From Paraspadella gotoi (Eukaryota > Chaetognatha), in the NCBI GenBank assembly GCA_051294375.1, contig CM119266.1:18408087-18472086 (forward strand): DNA of 64,000 bases, read 5' to 3'. A program made the position numbers and the translations under genes. The stretch's first letter is position 1, and every line of letters begins with the position of its first letter. Below the pieces are notes generated by a model. It was not told where the DNA came from, ran no database searches, and saw only the letters and a list, made by a program, of their open reading frames with translations. This document shows positions 24,049 to 37,200 of the stretch, piece by piece.

Positions 24049-27000
24049 TCAAAAAGGATCGCAAGGATGCTTGCAATTTTGAATCCAGGACTCGAGGTGA
24101 CCATCGTCGACGGTCATGAGAGCCGTGTAAACGGTCAGCTTGTTCAGTACGGGTTGAGAGGAGAGGACGTCGAAGAGACGTGAAAAACTCAGACGACGAG
24201 GGGAAATCTGGATCGAAAAATAATAACAATCAATGATCCTCATAAATTATCAAATAAATTGGTTCATTAAAAACCATTTTCAATCTTTATAAGTCAAATT
24301 ATCACACCATCAATAAGATTCAATAATCGTTTAAATAGCCGTTTGAATTTCGACGACCGTAACCAACCTTAACTACCACCGGTTGGTAATTTGATAAATC
24401 ACACGACTTTTTTTCGTTTTTCGTTTTTACATTTTTTGTTAGTTGAAAAAATGTCTATTTTCGTATTTTTCGCATTATTATTATATTTTATGTTATATTA
24501 TATATTATATTTTATATTATTAATGGTTAAAGGTGGTTATGGTTAAGGTTAGTAGTAATTACAAATAACGGAACGGAAAATCCCAGTCGGTGAATGTAAA
24601 ATTTTGCCCAATAATCAACAAACACATTCCCCTCCAACAGCTCAACCTCATTTACTACAGCAGCATCGCCCCTTTGCTCGAGTCACTCCCACCCACCTTC
24701 ACCATGCACCACATCCCGGCGTCCCGGCGCCGATCGTAAAAAGGTGCCGGGTTCCAGTTGTCGTAGTTCGTCTGAAGGATGAACCACTTTGGGTCTTCGA
24801 GTGGGAGGACGTCTACGGCCTTGGAGCGAGATCGGGTGATGATTTCCGCCTTGTTACGTAAAAGTTACAATTTTAATTAATTAATATAATTTGACTTAAC
24901 TTGCGTCCAAGACCTGCCCCGTGACGTTTCCCGCTAAAATGAAATAGGCCGGTGCCAGCATCTCCGTTTCCGTCAAGAGACGATGGGCGTCGACGTAGGA
25001 GGTCGCGTTCTCCATCACATCTCGGGTTAGGAATCCCATCCAGTGGGCGTGGCGGTCACCGAGGAGCCACTCGATGATCCCGATGTATCCGCCGTCTTTT
25101 TAAGAGGGAAAAGAAGAAAGGAAAAAATATCAAGAAAAAAAATTCAGCGAAAAAAGTTAAGAAAAAAAAAAATGGAACAAGGCAGAAACAAAAATGACCT
25201 AACCCAATATATCGAATCTTTCGTTCATCGTGAGAGTGAAAATCTTCGGTCGATTCGCGGTCAATATCCCGACGTAACCAGCAAAGTTAACGGATTTAAA
25301 AAGAGGGCGTCCGCCGCGACGGAATTCCAAGTTGACCGTCAGAGGGCGAAGGAAAGCGGGCGTCGCCCAGGTGTGTCTTTCAACATCCCATCTTTAAGAA
25401 GGACAAGAAGATTAATGTTTGAGAAGTTAAATCGCGAAAAATAGTGCTAACTAAAGTAAAATTATTCACTGACTTATTAAATGTTATTTAAATGATAATT
25501 AAATGTCACGGCCGATTAAAGGTATATTTTTCGCGACTGTGAATTCGAAAGTACGAGTGGAAATAAAAGCCTGTCTCTTTTCTCCCGCCTTTTGATGAAG
25601 AGCGGGAAAAAGAATGAAAAGCAGCAGAAAAGAGAAGAGAGAGAGAAAAAAAAAGAAAAGAAAAAAAAAGAGAGACAAATAGAGAGAAGCTGGATAACCG
25701 CTGCAGATCAGCTCTTTTATTATTTTTTATCAAATTAACCTATAGTGACAGAAAGACAGATCCGCCGTTCTGAACCAATCATTTTGGTTCTGTCCGTCTC
25801 ACTCGCGCATTTTCCAGAACCAGACTCCCGTCCCATCGCAGCGCTTATCAGAACTAATTCTATTACTTCATCTATCTCATCTATGTAGTACATTAGTCGG
25901 AAACAGAAATCCTATTAGGTACATTTTAAAGTCACGAATGACGAGCTCGAATCCGAGATTTTTTACCCCATGAAAAGTCCAAAGTCGAGGTTTCTCGCGT
26001 GATATAATCGCCCTCTCTCATCCTCGGCGACGATAGAGGTGCAGACGGTGAAGACTTCGTAAAAAATGTTAAAGAGAACGACATCAGAGAGGGAGACGTT
26101 CGTCGCGCGGGCATGCCTGAATCGAAGTTGGAAATTGAATTTAAAAGCAATGATGAAGAATCACTGGGACTGTCAACATCTCCTATTTGTAGCTCGTTTT
26201 ATAAAACATTGGTTTATATTCTAATTAATTTTACCTGATTATCGTTAGGCATTAATTTATATAAACCCTTTTTCTTTTTAAGCAGATCACGTGATATTAT
26301 TGTAATAGCCAGTGTCGGGGTTTTAAGAGGTTTTAATCGCTTTAATCCGTTTAATATGTTTTAAGATGGTTTAAGTCCTTTTGTATTAGCCCACTTCTGA
26401 TTTCTTGATTGGTGATTAGACCTTCCACATATGAAAAGTTTTGAAATAAAAAAACAAGTATTGTGTAAAAGGTGCCCATACATCATAGGAATTTTTTAAA
26501 CATTTTTTTTCAAAAAAAAAAAAATTACTGTAAATGCTGCAACTTTGAAAAAAATGGTAAAAAATGGACTTTTTGCTAAATATCTTTTAAAGCTTTATTG
26601 GAGAATAAGTGCTTTTTATGGAGAATGGAGCTTCTGGACACAAAGCCAAAGCCACCTAAAAATGACATGAGGAAAATGAGACTGAGGTGCTCCAAGGTTT
26701 GCCCAGAAACTAGCATGACTGCAATAACATCGAAAACGTCTGGTCAAGGATGAAAAAGGACATTTTGCAATATATTACGACAGTCAAGAAAAACAGGAAA
26801 ATTGTAAAACGTATTTGGCGGGATCTGAACCCTTCATATTTGCACAGCCTCTACGACTCTCTCCCTGGTCGCATAGAAGTAATGCTGGAAACAAATGCTG
26901 GTCCGACAATATATTAACTGAGTGTTTTCCTTCAAATATTAAAATAAAATACTTTTATCATAACTATTAAACATTTTTTGACCATATGTGACAATAATCA

Positions 27001-27799
27001 ACATTATTAACTAAAGAGTAAAGGGTCATAAATGTTGATGGCTGCATCTGCACCTTTCATTTCTTCGCCAAAGGGATATCTCATGGTGTCGGCCAGAGGC
27101 GCCAAATCTTTCTCCAACAAATCGATCAATCGCGTGGATCCAGTCAGCGATTTCACGTACTGAATTTAAAAGAATAAAAAGAGCTCGGACGATAATAGTC
27201 GGGCAAAGGTTAATTTAACTTTTTTCAGTTCAGACGTGAAATGTTTCTCTTTTTGTTCTGGGAGGGTAAAATGTTTGCCTTTTTGTTCTTAAAGCGATAA
27301 GTTGTGTTTAAAACATCACTACTAAAAGCCGCCTCACCACTCACTAGTTTTTTCCAGCCTCGTCTCAAGCGTGGATACCCGGGGATCCCGGTTCTGGCTG
27401 GTGACGGGACCGATTTAAACAAACTAGTAACCGCAACCCTTACGCAAGTTGGAGAGATACGCCCCGCCGCCGCCGATTTCCCCTACATTCTCAACATCAC
27501 GATACCTTTTTTATATGCGTGATAAGCGCGCGAAGATGTCCTGCCCGAGGCCTCACGACCTCGTCCCATCTTTGCTCGGGCGGGGCGTCGAGATCCACTA
27601 CGCCCCACCCCACGGCGGTGCTGCGGTTTTTCGGAGGGTAACGGCCCTCTTCGCAGGTCCAGGAGTCGGCGGCGTCGACGACGACGGAGACGGCGGGGTC
27701 GACAGAACGGAGTTGTGGCGACTCTACATTGGAAAGAGCCTTCTGGGCCAAGGTGGCGACGATGGCGGCGACAAAGATAACAACCGTCTCCAACTTCAT
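24049..27799 (-). CDS. ASAH1: Acid ceramidase (N-acylsphingosine amidohydrolase)
   Basis: ASAH1 is a lysosomal enzyme that hydrolyses ceramide to sphingosine and fatty acid. Seven minus-strand exons read from [19 protein letters not shown] (signal peptide) through [12 protein letters not shown] and [12 protein letters not shown] (27799-27510), then [12 protein letters not shown] (27155-27060). Next come [28 protein letters not shown] with the nucleophile Cys of the Ntn-hydrolase fold (26125-25935), [20 protein letters not shown] (25430-25200), [20 protein letters not shown] (25095-24905), [20 protein letters not shown] (24850-24650), and a last exon ending NCKHPCDPF-stop (TGA). All match the acid ceramidase/NAAA family along its whole length. 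The cysteine exon has one base missing near 26113 relative to the left copy, a probable sequencing error. The gene lies 478 bp downstream of AQR on the same strand. Confidence 0.93.
26520..26925 (+). mobile_element. Tc1/mariner transposase relic in an ASAH1 intron
   Basis: Plus-strand fragments match the C-terminal half of a Tc1/mariner (DDE/D) transposase. [13 protein letters not shown] corresponds to the second catalytic Asp block, and [18 protein letters not shown] to the motif with the third catalytic acidic region. [20 protein letters not shown], ending in TAA near 26915, is the family's usual C-terminal stretch. The frame is interrupted by stops and shifts, the N-terminal DNA-binding half is not visible, and no terminal inverted repeats were found. 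It is a dead remnant, antisense to ASAH1. Confidence 0.82.
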
Positions 27800-28277
27800 C
27801 GCTTTTGGTCTTGAGTTTTATATTATAGGTTTTTCTTGTTTACCTTTAATACTAATTTTTTTTTATTCTCCCATAAATCAGTCTTGTCCAAGGAAGAATC
27901 ACTATTTAGCTTTATTCGGGAATATCACTGGTTGATTTTTTAATGTTTTTTGACCAATCGATTAAAAAATCCATCTCGTTTTCAACTATTGTTTTTTGTC
28001 TCAAATGTTTTGCCAAAACTTAAAAATACATTCAGATAGATTCATAAAATTTAATGAAAAAAATTGAACAATTATAAAATTTAATACGTAACAGAAGAAA
28101 GTAAATTTTCAACGACTGTTGAAACAGAGAAAAAAAAACATGAAAAAACGAAATTTGTCTTATCTGAGACCAAACTCCACTTCATTAGGGCTCTTTTCGA
28201 TAAACGCACTTTATTTTTATTCATCTTTGCATCATTTCAGTTGATCTCTGTTTCTTTTCATCTCGGCTCCATTCCGA

Positions 28278-31200
28278 CTACGAAATGTCCTCGTCAGAGT
28301 CTGAGGCTGCGCCGGGATGTTGCTCCATGGGATTGTAAGTCTCGTCGTCGTCTTGGTCGTCGTCATCCTCTTCCTCATCCTCTTCCTCATTTTCCCTCCT
28401 CAACCTCTCCACCTCCTCGTCGTCGACCACCTTCGTCATCTCCACCACCTGATCGAAGGGAAGGCCCGTCTTCTCTTCGTCGTCCGTCGCTTCGCCGTCG
28501 TCTGAAACGTCGTCGGTGTCCTCGGCCTTGACGGGGAGGGTAAAAAGGAAAGAGAGAGAGAGAGGCAGAGAAAATGAAAGAGGGACATAAAGAGAGAGAG
28601 AGAGAGGTAGAAAAGTAAAAACTTAATCTAAATTCTAAAAAGTAAAAACTTAATATAAATTCTTCTTTGTCTTATAAACCTTTTTTTTCTCTTCTTCTTC
28701 TTCTTCGGCTTCACGCTTTTCTTTCCTTTTTTTCTCTTCCTCCTCTTGGCGACGCACCCAATCGACGTGCCCCTCCTCGCCTGGCGGCGGCACAGATTCT
28801 TCCCCCGGCGCAGCCGAGTCTTCCCGCGGCGCAGCCGAGTCCTCCCGCGGCGCAGCCGAGTCTTCCCCCTTTGCAGCCGAGTCTTCTCGCGGCTCAGCCG
28901 AATCTTCCCGCGGCTCAGCCGAATCTTCCCGCGGCTCAGCCGAATCTTCCCGCGGCTCAGCCGAATCTTCCCGCGGCTCAGCCGAATCTTCCCGCGGCTC
29001 AGCCGAATCTTCCCGCGGCTCAGCCGAATCTTCCCGCGGCTCAGCCGAGTCTTCTAGAGAAACTCCTGAATCCTCCGGCATAGCTGCCGAGTCTTCCGGG
29101 GGGGCAGCTGAGTCTTCTGGGGGGGCTGCGGAAGTTTCAGACGGAGCCACCTCAACTAAAGACGGCGATGCCGCAGCCGAATCGACATCCATTCCTTCCG
29201 CCGTGTCACCATCAGGGTTTTTATCCGCTTCAGCCACATCCGCCGCCGCGCCGCCCATCCCCGTCGCCACTTCTTTTTCCAAATCCTCTTCCACCGCGTC
29301 CGTCTCCATCGCCTCCTCTTCTTTCCTATCATCCTCCCCTTCCTCCTTCTTTCTCTTCCCCTTCTTCTTCAACCCCATCCTGACATCTAAATCCTCGGCC
29401 TCTTCTCCCACCTCGTTGACGATAATCTCCTCCTTCTCTTCCTCTTTCACTTCCTCTTCCTTCTCCTCGGCCTTCGCCTCGGGCGGCGGCTGCCAGTCGT
29501 CCTTCGCCCTCGCCTTCTCCTCCTCGATTCTCTCTGCGATGAAGTTGATCTTTTGGGAGAACATATCGAAGACGAACTGGGCCATGTGGGGCATGTTCTG
29601 ACATGGAGGAAAAAAGATTGGATTAAGTATCGCGTAAGAGGGTTTAGGCCAAGTGGCTTACATTGGCACGGGAAAGCCATCCAGGGAATGTTCTGACATG
29701 ACGCAGGGAAATTAAGGATAAACTCATCCGGGTTATTTTCTCACTTAAAGAAAGAATCATGGCTCATGGGTTAAGCTGTGTGATCCTGAAAAACCTGAAA
29801 ATCATGTGATCCCTAAAACATTTCTACGGCTAAAACGTTTTTTCCACCCACCTCGATAATAAGAGGTTTGTTGTTGGGTTCGGCGTCCCACGGCCGCTGC
29901 GTCGGAAACAGCTCCCACGGCGCGAGATGCAGCTGCGTCGGACGGGAGCACAACTGTGAAAAAGCGGGGGTGAGTTCGTAGCAGTTGCGGAAGAGCGAGA
30001 CGCGGCCGAAGATGTAGAGGCCGAGTCGAGCGCGGGACCTGAGACGGGGGAGTCGTTGAGGGATCACTTGATCAAGAGAATGGGATTCACACTCATTCCA
30101 ACAAGACAGGCTAACTCACATGGCGACGATAAGGCGCCTGACGTCGCGGAGATGACCCACGGTTTTTGTTCGTACGAGCGAGAGGAGGATGAAGTCGTTT
30201 TGTTGTCCTTGGAAACGATCCACTGTCGTCACCTGAGAAGGAGAAAGTTTATATTGGAGGCTTAACGGAAACAGAGGGAGAGAGAGGCGTAACCAGATTC
30301 TTCGACCCACCTTGGAAGGAAATCCCAGCATGGGATTATTGCCGCATCTCCGATGCAGCACGTCGCGGATGAGATGCTTCTGCCCGTTGTATGTGGTGAG
30401 GATGGAGATCTTCTGCGCGGGATAACCCAGAGTCCGCATGTACATGAAAGTCGCCACCACAAACTCTGCCTCCGCCAGATTTTGGTAGAAGTGTGGGTTG
30501 GGTTCGGATTCCCCGACGCCGTTAAAGTCTTCAACGTTTATCACCTGGAGAGAAATGATTGAGAGAAGGAAGTGAATGAGGGAAGAAATAAATCGGGGAA
30601 GAAATGAATACATAAAGGGAAAAGTGAAAGAGATAAAAATTGAATGAGGGAAGAAATAAACAAGGGAAAAATTAATCGGGAAAGAATTAATACCTGGTGA
30701 TCGTAAAAGAATCCAGCGTTGGCGACTTTGAACTCAGGATAACTGTAGATGTGAGGGAGATTGCCCAACTTTTTATATCTCCAACTGTAGAGGCCGCTAA
30801 TCGTGGGTCTGGCTCTGCCTTGGGCATCAAGGTCCACAGTGGGAACGCCGAGTCGGACGAACCTGGGGCAAGGATAAAGTCAATAACTATCAACTATCAT
30901 TTGTATTCGTTTGCCTTCTCCTCGTCTTAAATCTACTATTTTCTTACCTTGTGAAGAGAGACTGTTCCATGTTGGAATATTTTTGGAAGCTCATGTTTTT
31001 GATGACGGGCGGGAGTTGGTGGTGATCTCCGATCATGATCCACCTGAGATAAGAAAGGAATTTGTCGATTCACCTTCCTTATCTCACCCCTTTCCTCGAC
31101 CACGAACTCACCTTTTCAATCGGTTGGATCCGTCGAGCTCCGGGTTTTGCAGCAGCAGCGGGATAAAAGTCTCGATCTCAAGGATCTGCGCCGATTCTTC

Positions 31201-34200
31201 CATGATGACATTGTCGTACTTGAAGCCCGCCTTTGATAAAAAGCGGGACGGGTTTTTGAATATTTATTAATCAATAAACATTATTAAATAAGTATTAGAG
31301 ACAAAATGACCCCTACCTTGACAAAGTCCTTTCTCTTTAGCGCAGCATGAGTACAAGTCATGGCGATGATCTTGGCTTCCTTGATGAGCAGATACTTGGC
31401 ACGATCGGCTCCCGTCCTCAGCAATTCGAAGGCGCGATATTCCTCCAACTGTTCGAAGATCTTCTTGATGTAGCGGTAGCAGCCCTCGGCGACTTCGGTG
31501 TCGCGGCGAAGGCTCTTGCCTGGGAAGAGGGGCTGAGGGGCGTTGGCAAAGAAGGCGGTGAAGGGGAAGACGACGCCGACGCGGGAGGCAGCGGGTGGAG
31601 GGGTGGGAAGTTCGGTGGCGGCCGCCGAAACGGCGGGGACGGGAAGTTCGGCTTCGAAGGAGGCGTCGTGGTCGACGTGATTTCGACGAAGAGCGGCCAG
31701 TTTTACGTGGAATGTTTCCCATCTGAAAGGGTCAGAGTCTCAATCATTTTTCTAACTTTACTAACTATGACGCTGATAAACCTGGCGAGGATCTGATGCA
31801 AGTAAAAATGCCCGGCCGTCTCGCAAGTGTAGCCGACGTCACCCGGGACGTCGATACTCTTCTGAAGCCGCCCCACCTCCTCCAGCAACTCCAGCCGATG
31901 AGCGAGGACATAGTTGACGCGACCATATTTGGAGAAGTCCTTCTCGGTGGCTAACATCTCCTCGCCTCGACCCATGCGGAGAAGGTGGCGCTCATCGATG
32001 TCCAGCGCCATCACCTGGGTGTAGAGGCAACATAATTCATGTTATTCATTAAAATCAATTAAAAATTAGGAGAGGTATCCCGTGAGCCAAATCGATTGAC
32101 ACGAAGTAAAATTAATGATACATGACTTATCAAACATTAAGAAAAATATTTTATGCCATTTGATAGAAAAATAGTTTTTGAAATGCCCAAAATATTGATT
32201 AAAATGGGTTTAAAACATCCTTAAAATGCCTCCCGAACATATTGGGACAAACTCAACGCTAGAAAAAATTATCCCTCATCAAGCAAAGATGGTTTTTTTA
32301 AAGATGATTCAGTTTCTTACCCAGTCAAAATTTTTATATAGTTTTGATTTCTTTTGCAAGACTTCTTTAGTGACAAATTACTTTAAAAAAATTTTATATG
32401 TGATAGGTTGGAACTTCAGAACAACTGCATTACTTCCCTCTGCTTAACTTTTGGTAAAAAAAATTGATGCAGTTGATGGTGTGTTGTATTGGTTACTATA
32501 TTTTTTTGAAACAACTCCTGTTTAAAAGGTAAACAAATCATACTGTTAGCCACAGCTGCTTTTCATACTTTCCCATGTTTAACTTGCCAATTATGATCAG
32601 CGCACACAGATCTGCATCTTCTCAACAATCATGTTATCCCTAATTTTGATGCTTTAATGTTGTTAAGCGAAGCTTCTTAAATTGCTTGCCCAAAGGCCTG
32701 AGAATAAATCTCTTATAAACCAACTGCCCTTCTGGACCTTGTACAGGTCAACAAAGCTGAAAATATTTATATTGTAATCTTGGATACTGAATTAAAACTT
32801 ATTCATTGCGCTTGATTATTAAGAGATGCGATGAGCCATCGATTTGACGACTTTGACATCTTCACAAAAAAAAACTAATTTAAAGTTGTTAATAAAGATG
32901 AATTTAAAAAAAGATGAGTCAGTCGATAGAGTAAACCGTGTCACTGGATTTGGCTCACTGGGTAAGTACCTTCTCGAAGAGTTGATTGAGCGCTTGATTG
33001 GAGTGTGTGATGATGAGCGTGCGCTCCTTCGGAAAGTTGTGATAAATGTTGGATATGATCTGGACGGCAACGTCGGTCTTCCCAGTACCGGGCGGACCAA
33101 CCACCATGGTGAGACCATTTTGCATGCCGGATCGAATGGCTTCGATCTGGGAAGAGAAAGAAGAAAAATCTTAAAGCGCGATTACTTAGTCAATAGAGGA
33201 AAAGCACTATAAACAAAGCTTACCTGGGTTGGCGTGAACGGGACGGCGTTTTTCTTTGGAACCAAAAACGGATAAGGTCCTCTGGACGGGATCGCGTACG
33301 GCTCGACGATTAATTTGGGCTTCGGTCTGTGACTCAGCCGGCGCGCACGAGACGCGGCTGCCGCTGCTGCGGAGGCCGCAGCGACTTGGGGTTTTTCCTC
33401 CCCATTCTCTACTTTCTTCTCTTCCTCCGATTTCTCCTCCTTCGTCTCCTCCTTCCTCTCCGTCTCCTCGCCTTCCCCTTTAGCCGCCTTCTCAACAGGC
33501 TCTTCCTCCCCTATCTCTTCCGCCCCTCGTTTCTTCGCCTTCTTTTTCCTTTTTTTCTTGCTCTTCTTCGCCTCCTCGTCTTCTTCCTCTTCCTCCTCCA
33601 ACTCTGGGAAGGTGAGTCTGAAGGGAGGTTTGGCAAGGGAGACAACGTCTTCGTCGAGATCGTCGTCCACGGCGACGACGACCTTTAGGAGCAAAGAAGA
33701 AAATAGGGTTTTTATGTTCGAATTTATTCATTAAAATTCAATTAGTCATTCATTTATAAGCTCATTGATCCATCCTTGAAGTCATTTCTTTATTGCGTCA
33801 CCTCGTGATCCGGGAAGGAGTTCTTGAGATGATCAAGTGACAAGAATGTGTCGTTAAAATCCATGGTCGCGGCGGCAGCTTTGGCGGCGCTTCCGGGTCG
33901 ATTCTTCATTTTGGTGTAGTGAGCCGCCCCGGGATCGCCGTAGCCCAGAACGATATCGACGAGCCAGTTGGGGACGACGCAGTCGGTGTTCATCAACTCC
34001 CTGATCGTCTCCAGCACCGCCTTGAAGTTGTTCTCCTTTGGCTTCCGTCGCATCAAGATGTTGAAGGTGTCGTAAACGTCCTCGTGGCCTTCAGAGGTGC
34101 GTTGCATGTCCTGGAGGATGAAGAGGACGAGAAAGATGAATTCCAAAGCGAAGGAAGAAAAGAGAGATCGGCAACTCACCTGCTGATATTGATTGCAATC

Positions 34201-37200
34201 AAGCCAAACGCGGTAGGTACGGCGCTGACCCGGCAACTTGGGCGGCGGCTCTGGCCCTTCCTCGATAACCCGACCCTGCTCGTCCAGCATGCCCTCCACC
34301 TCGCAGCCGCGGACGTAAGTAAGACCCACTTGGGGGATGAAGGGTTTTTTGTAGTCGTATCTGGGGTCATGGATGGTAACGGATGGGTTTTGGTGAAAAG
34401 AGGGAAGAATATGCACGCCGTAAAATAAATGAGTTAATTCATAAATCCCCATTAAATCAAATTCCTTTGGTTAATTAGATTATTTAGTACTAATTTCCAA
34501 TAAGTACATACATCGAATATTAAGAGAAAGACTTAAATTCTTCTAAAAATCATCTCACTTCGTTCCGATTTGATTGGGTGCCCTCACGGTGACGAGGAAC
34601 ATGACGTCGTGTTTCCTGATTCCCTCCCACTCTTCGCGAATCTCGCGTCGCGAACTAAGGGTGACGGTGACGTCGGCGCGGACGGACGACGGACACGAAT
34701 ATCCGATGTTGGGCTTGGCCACTTCCACGATAGAGAATGAGAGGACAGCCTGGGCCATGCGAGCCCAACCACCGAGGACCGTGCCCACCGTCGCGTCTTC
34801 GGCCTGGGTTGAGTCAGAGGTAAGTCAAGAGTTTGTTTAATGTTTATGTATCACGTATACAGAAGGCTTCATATTAGAGAATGATATACTGTTTTTTGAG
34901 CCGAGAATCGGTTCCGGTATAACTACTGGACAAAATATGTTGAAATTTTGTATATATGATCATTTTAACTTTCATTCAATTTTAATTAGAGTAAAATTTA
35001 TAACTTTTACTACGCCTTATTGATCATTCAGGGAATATCGAGGCGAATTTCAATATTTGACCCCTGGGTAGAGATATGGGCCCCCCTTGGGGGCCACCGA
35101 TCAGCCACAGGGGCGGAAATAGGTATAATTATCAAAAATCCCATCGATAGTTCCTTTTTCATAGCCAGCGTCTACCTTCACGCCAAATTTTATCAAATTT
35201 GATTGAATAGTTTGTTCGGAACCGATTCTCGGTACGAAAAAACGGCGTATTGCCTTCTGTATTCATTTTGATATCATTTTGATATTTTTAAGTAAAATTT
35301 CTTTACTTTAAAGGGTTTCATCCGAACGACGTTGTCCTGAATGTCCTCCCTGATCTCGTAGGTGGACTCGAGGCGGAAGAGGGTGAAGTTTCTCAAGAGG
35401 TAATCATGGAGAGTGAGAAATTGAAGGTTGAGTTTGGGCAGAGCGAGACAACCTGTTTTGGTGTGAAAGAGAGTGAAGAAGCGACAAATCCAAATCAAGA
35501 TAAAGTCTCGAATCTCAAAAACGCAATCCAGCAACAACACTTACCCTCTCCAGAGTAATAAGCGGACGGAACGAGGTTTTCGTCCCAAATGACGTCCTCC
35601 GTCGGATAAAGCGGCATATCGTTGAGGGCATCCAACTGGGACACTCGACGCTCGCATCGTGTAACCAGAATCTCCAGCGCGAATTTCGTGTCAATAGCCT
35701 GATTTCAAACATGTCCGTTTAACTATGAAGCTCGTTGTTTGTAATCAAAAGCAAACTTAGATAAAAAGTGAAAAGCAAACTTAGATAAAAATGGAAAAGC
35801 AAACTTAGATAAAAAGGGGGGAAAAAATTAAAATTGGTTCAACTTTAGCAGAATTCCTTAATCTTATTTGAATATTGTAGAAATTTTAAATACCTAAATA
35901 AGTAGTACATAAGTTATAATGCTCTTATAATGCTCTTATAATGCTCTTCTTTCTAAGTCTAGGGTAATTGCCGATTAGAGAATTTGAGACTCATCACCAC
36001 ACTTTACATCATTTTCCATCACACATTACAAACCAACAACTTGCCCTCTCATCCAAACCAACCTCGAGCGCCTTCTCATCCTCCTCTGGCTTTGGCAGGA
36101 GATAAAGATGCGAGGCGACGCTAACGAGGTCGCGCTTCTCCAGCGACTGGAAGTGGCGCAGCAGCTGCGTCCGCGTGTCGACGCTGCCGACGTTGGCCAG
36201 AGAGAATTTGTTCAATTTGGCGCCAAATTCTTTGTAGGTCGCCTTGGAGATAGAAAAGTATTATGACCTTGTGTTTTATAGATGTTCCCTCTATTAGCAG
36301 TAAACATCTTCCGACCAACAATATATAAATAATATAGTGAAATAATTTAAAATAAAAAATCAAAAATAGAAATAAAACTTTATAAAAATCAAGAAAACCA
36401 TGTATAGGTTAAATAATAAAGAATAATTTTTTTGGAAATCTTAAAAAGGTAAAACAAATTTAAAAAAAAATTCATATATTATATAATCTATACATTGTAT
36501 TAAGGCGGAACAAGGTAAAAATTAAGATTTCTGTAATATAAAAACGTTAGAGCATCCCTGTAGGATAACGAAATTTAAAAAAAATTTAAAGTTTTATTTA
36601 TAGTTATTAACATAGACGCATTTAAAGTCAGTATAAAAGGAGATTGACCGACGCGAGTCTATTACCCCTCTCCTTATAATTCACCTTCTCTTCTTCCTCT
36701 TCTTCCTCCTCCCAGGGATTCGGGGCCGCGTTCTCGAGGTTCAGTTCACCTTTCTCTCTCTTCTCCTACTAGTTTTTTCCCCTTTTTTACCCTCATTATT
36801 TTTTTATTTTTTTTATTTTCCTGCCGTCAATATATTATTTTCCCGCATTCTCATGACTTTACTTTCGGTTAGGTTACCTTTTCAGAGAAAGTTCATCGTA
36901 TCAGATTAAAAAAATCTTAACAAGTTTGCAAATGACGATTTTTCTTTAGCGGCGGGCTGTCGTGGGTCACCTTGTATTTAACCCACGTATCATCGAAATA
37001 TTGAAAAACGAATTATACTTTGTATAAACAACTTTTTATGGGCCATCTGAATCCGTTCTTAAAAATTAAAATTTTTTCTTTCATTGCCTATTTATATATT
37101 TAATATTCATTGATAAATATTTAAATGCTTCAATGTTATACTGTGCTTCACTAGTTAAAGTATATGATGGACAAATAAATTTTGTATTACAGAACTCCTT

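Noticed and set aside
27170-27480. Possible additional ASAH1 exon with the [11 protein letters not shown] frame
   Set aside because: The acid ceramidase protein is continuous without it: exon 1 ends LITHIKK and the next exon begins with the family's following segment. The block is probably intronic repeat DNA.
28667-29601. Plus-strand open frames over the 21 bp repeat, and a CRISPR-like appearance of the array
   Set aside because: The units are contiguous with no spacers, keep a 21 bp phase and encode heptads in frame on the AQR strand. This is animal nuclear DNA, so a CRISPR array is not expected.
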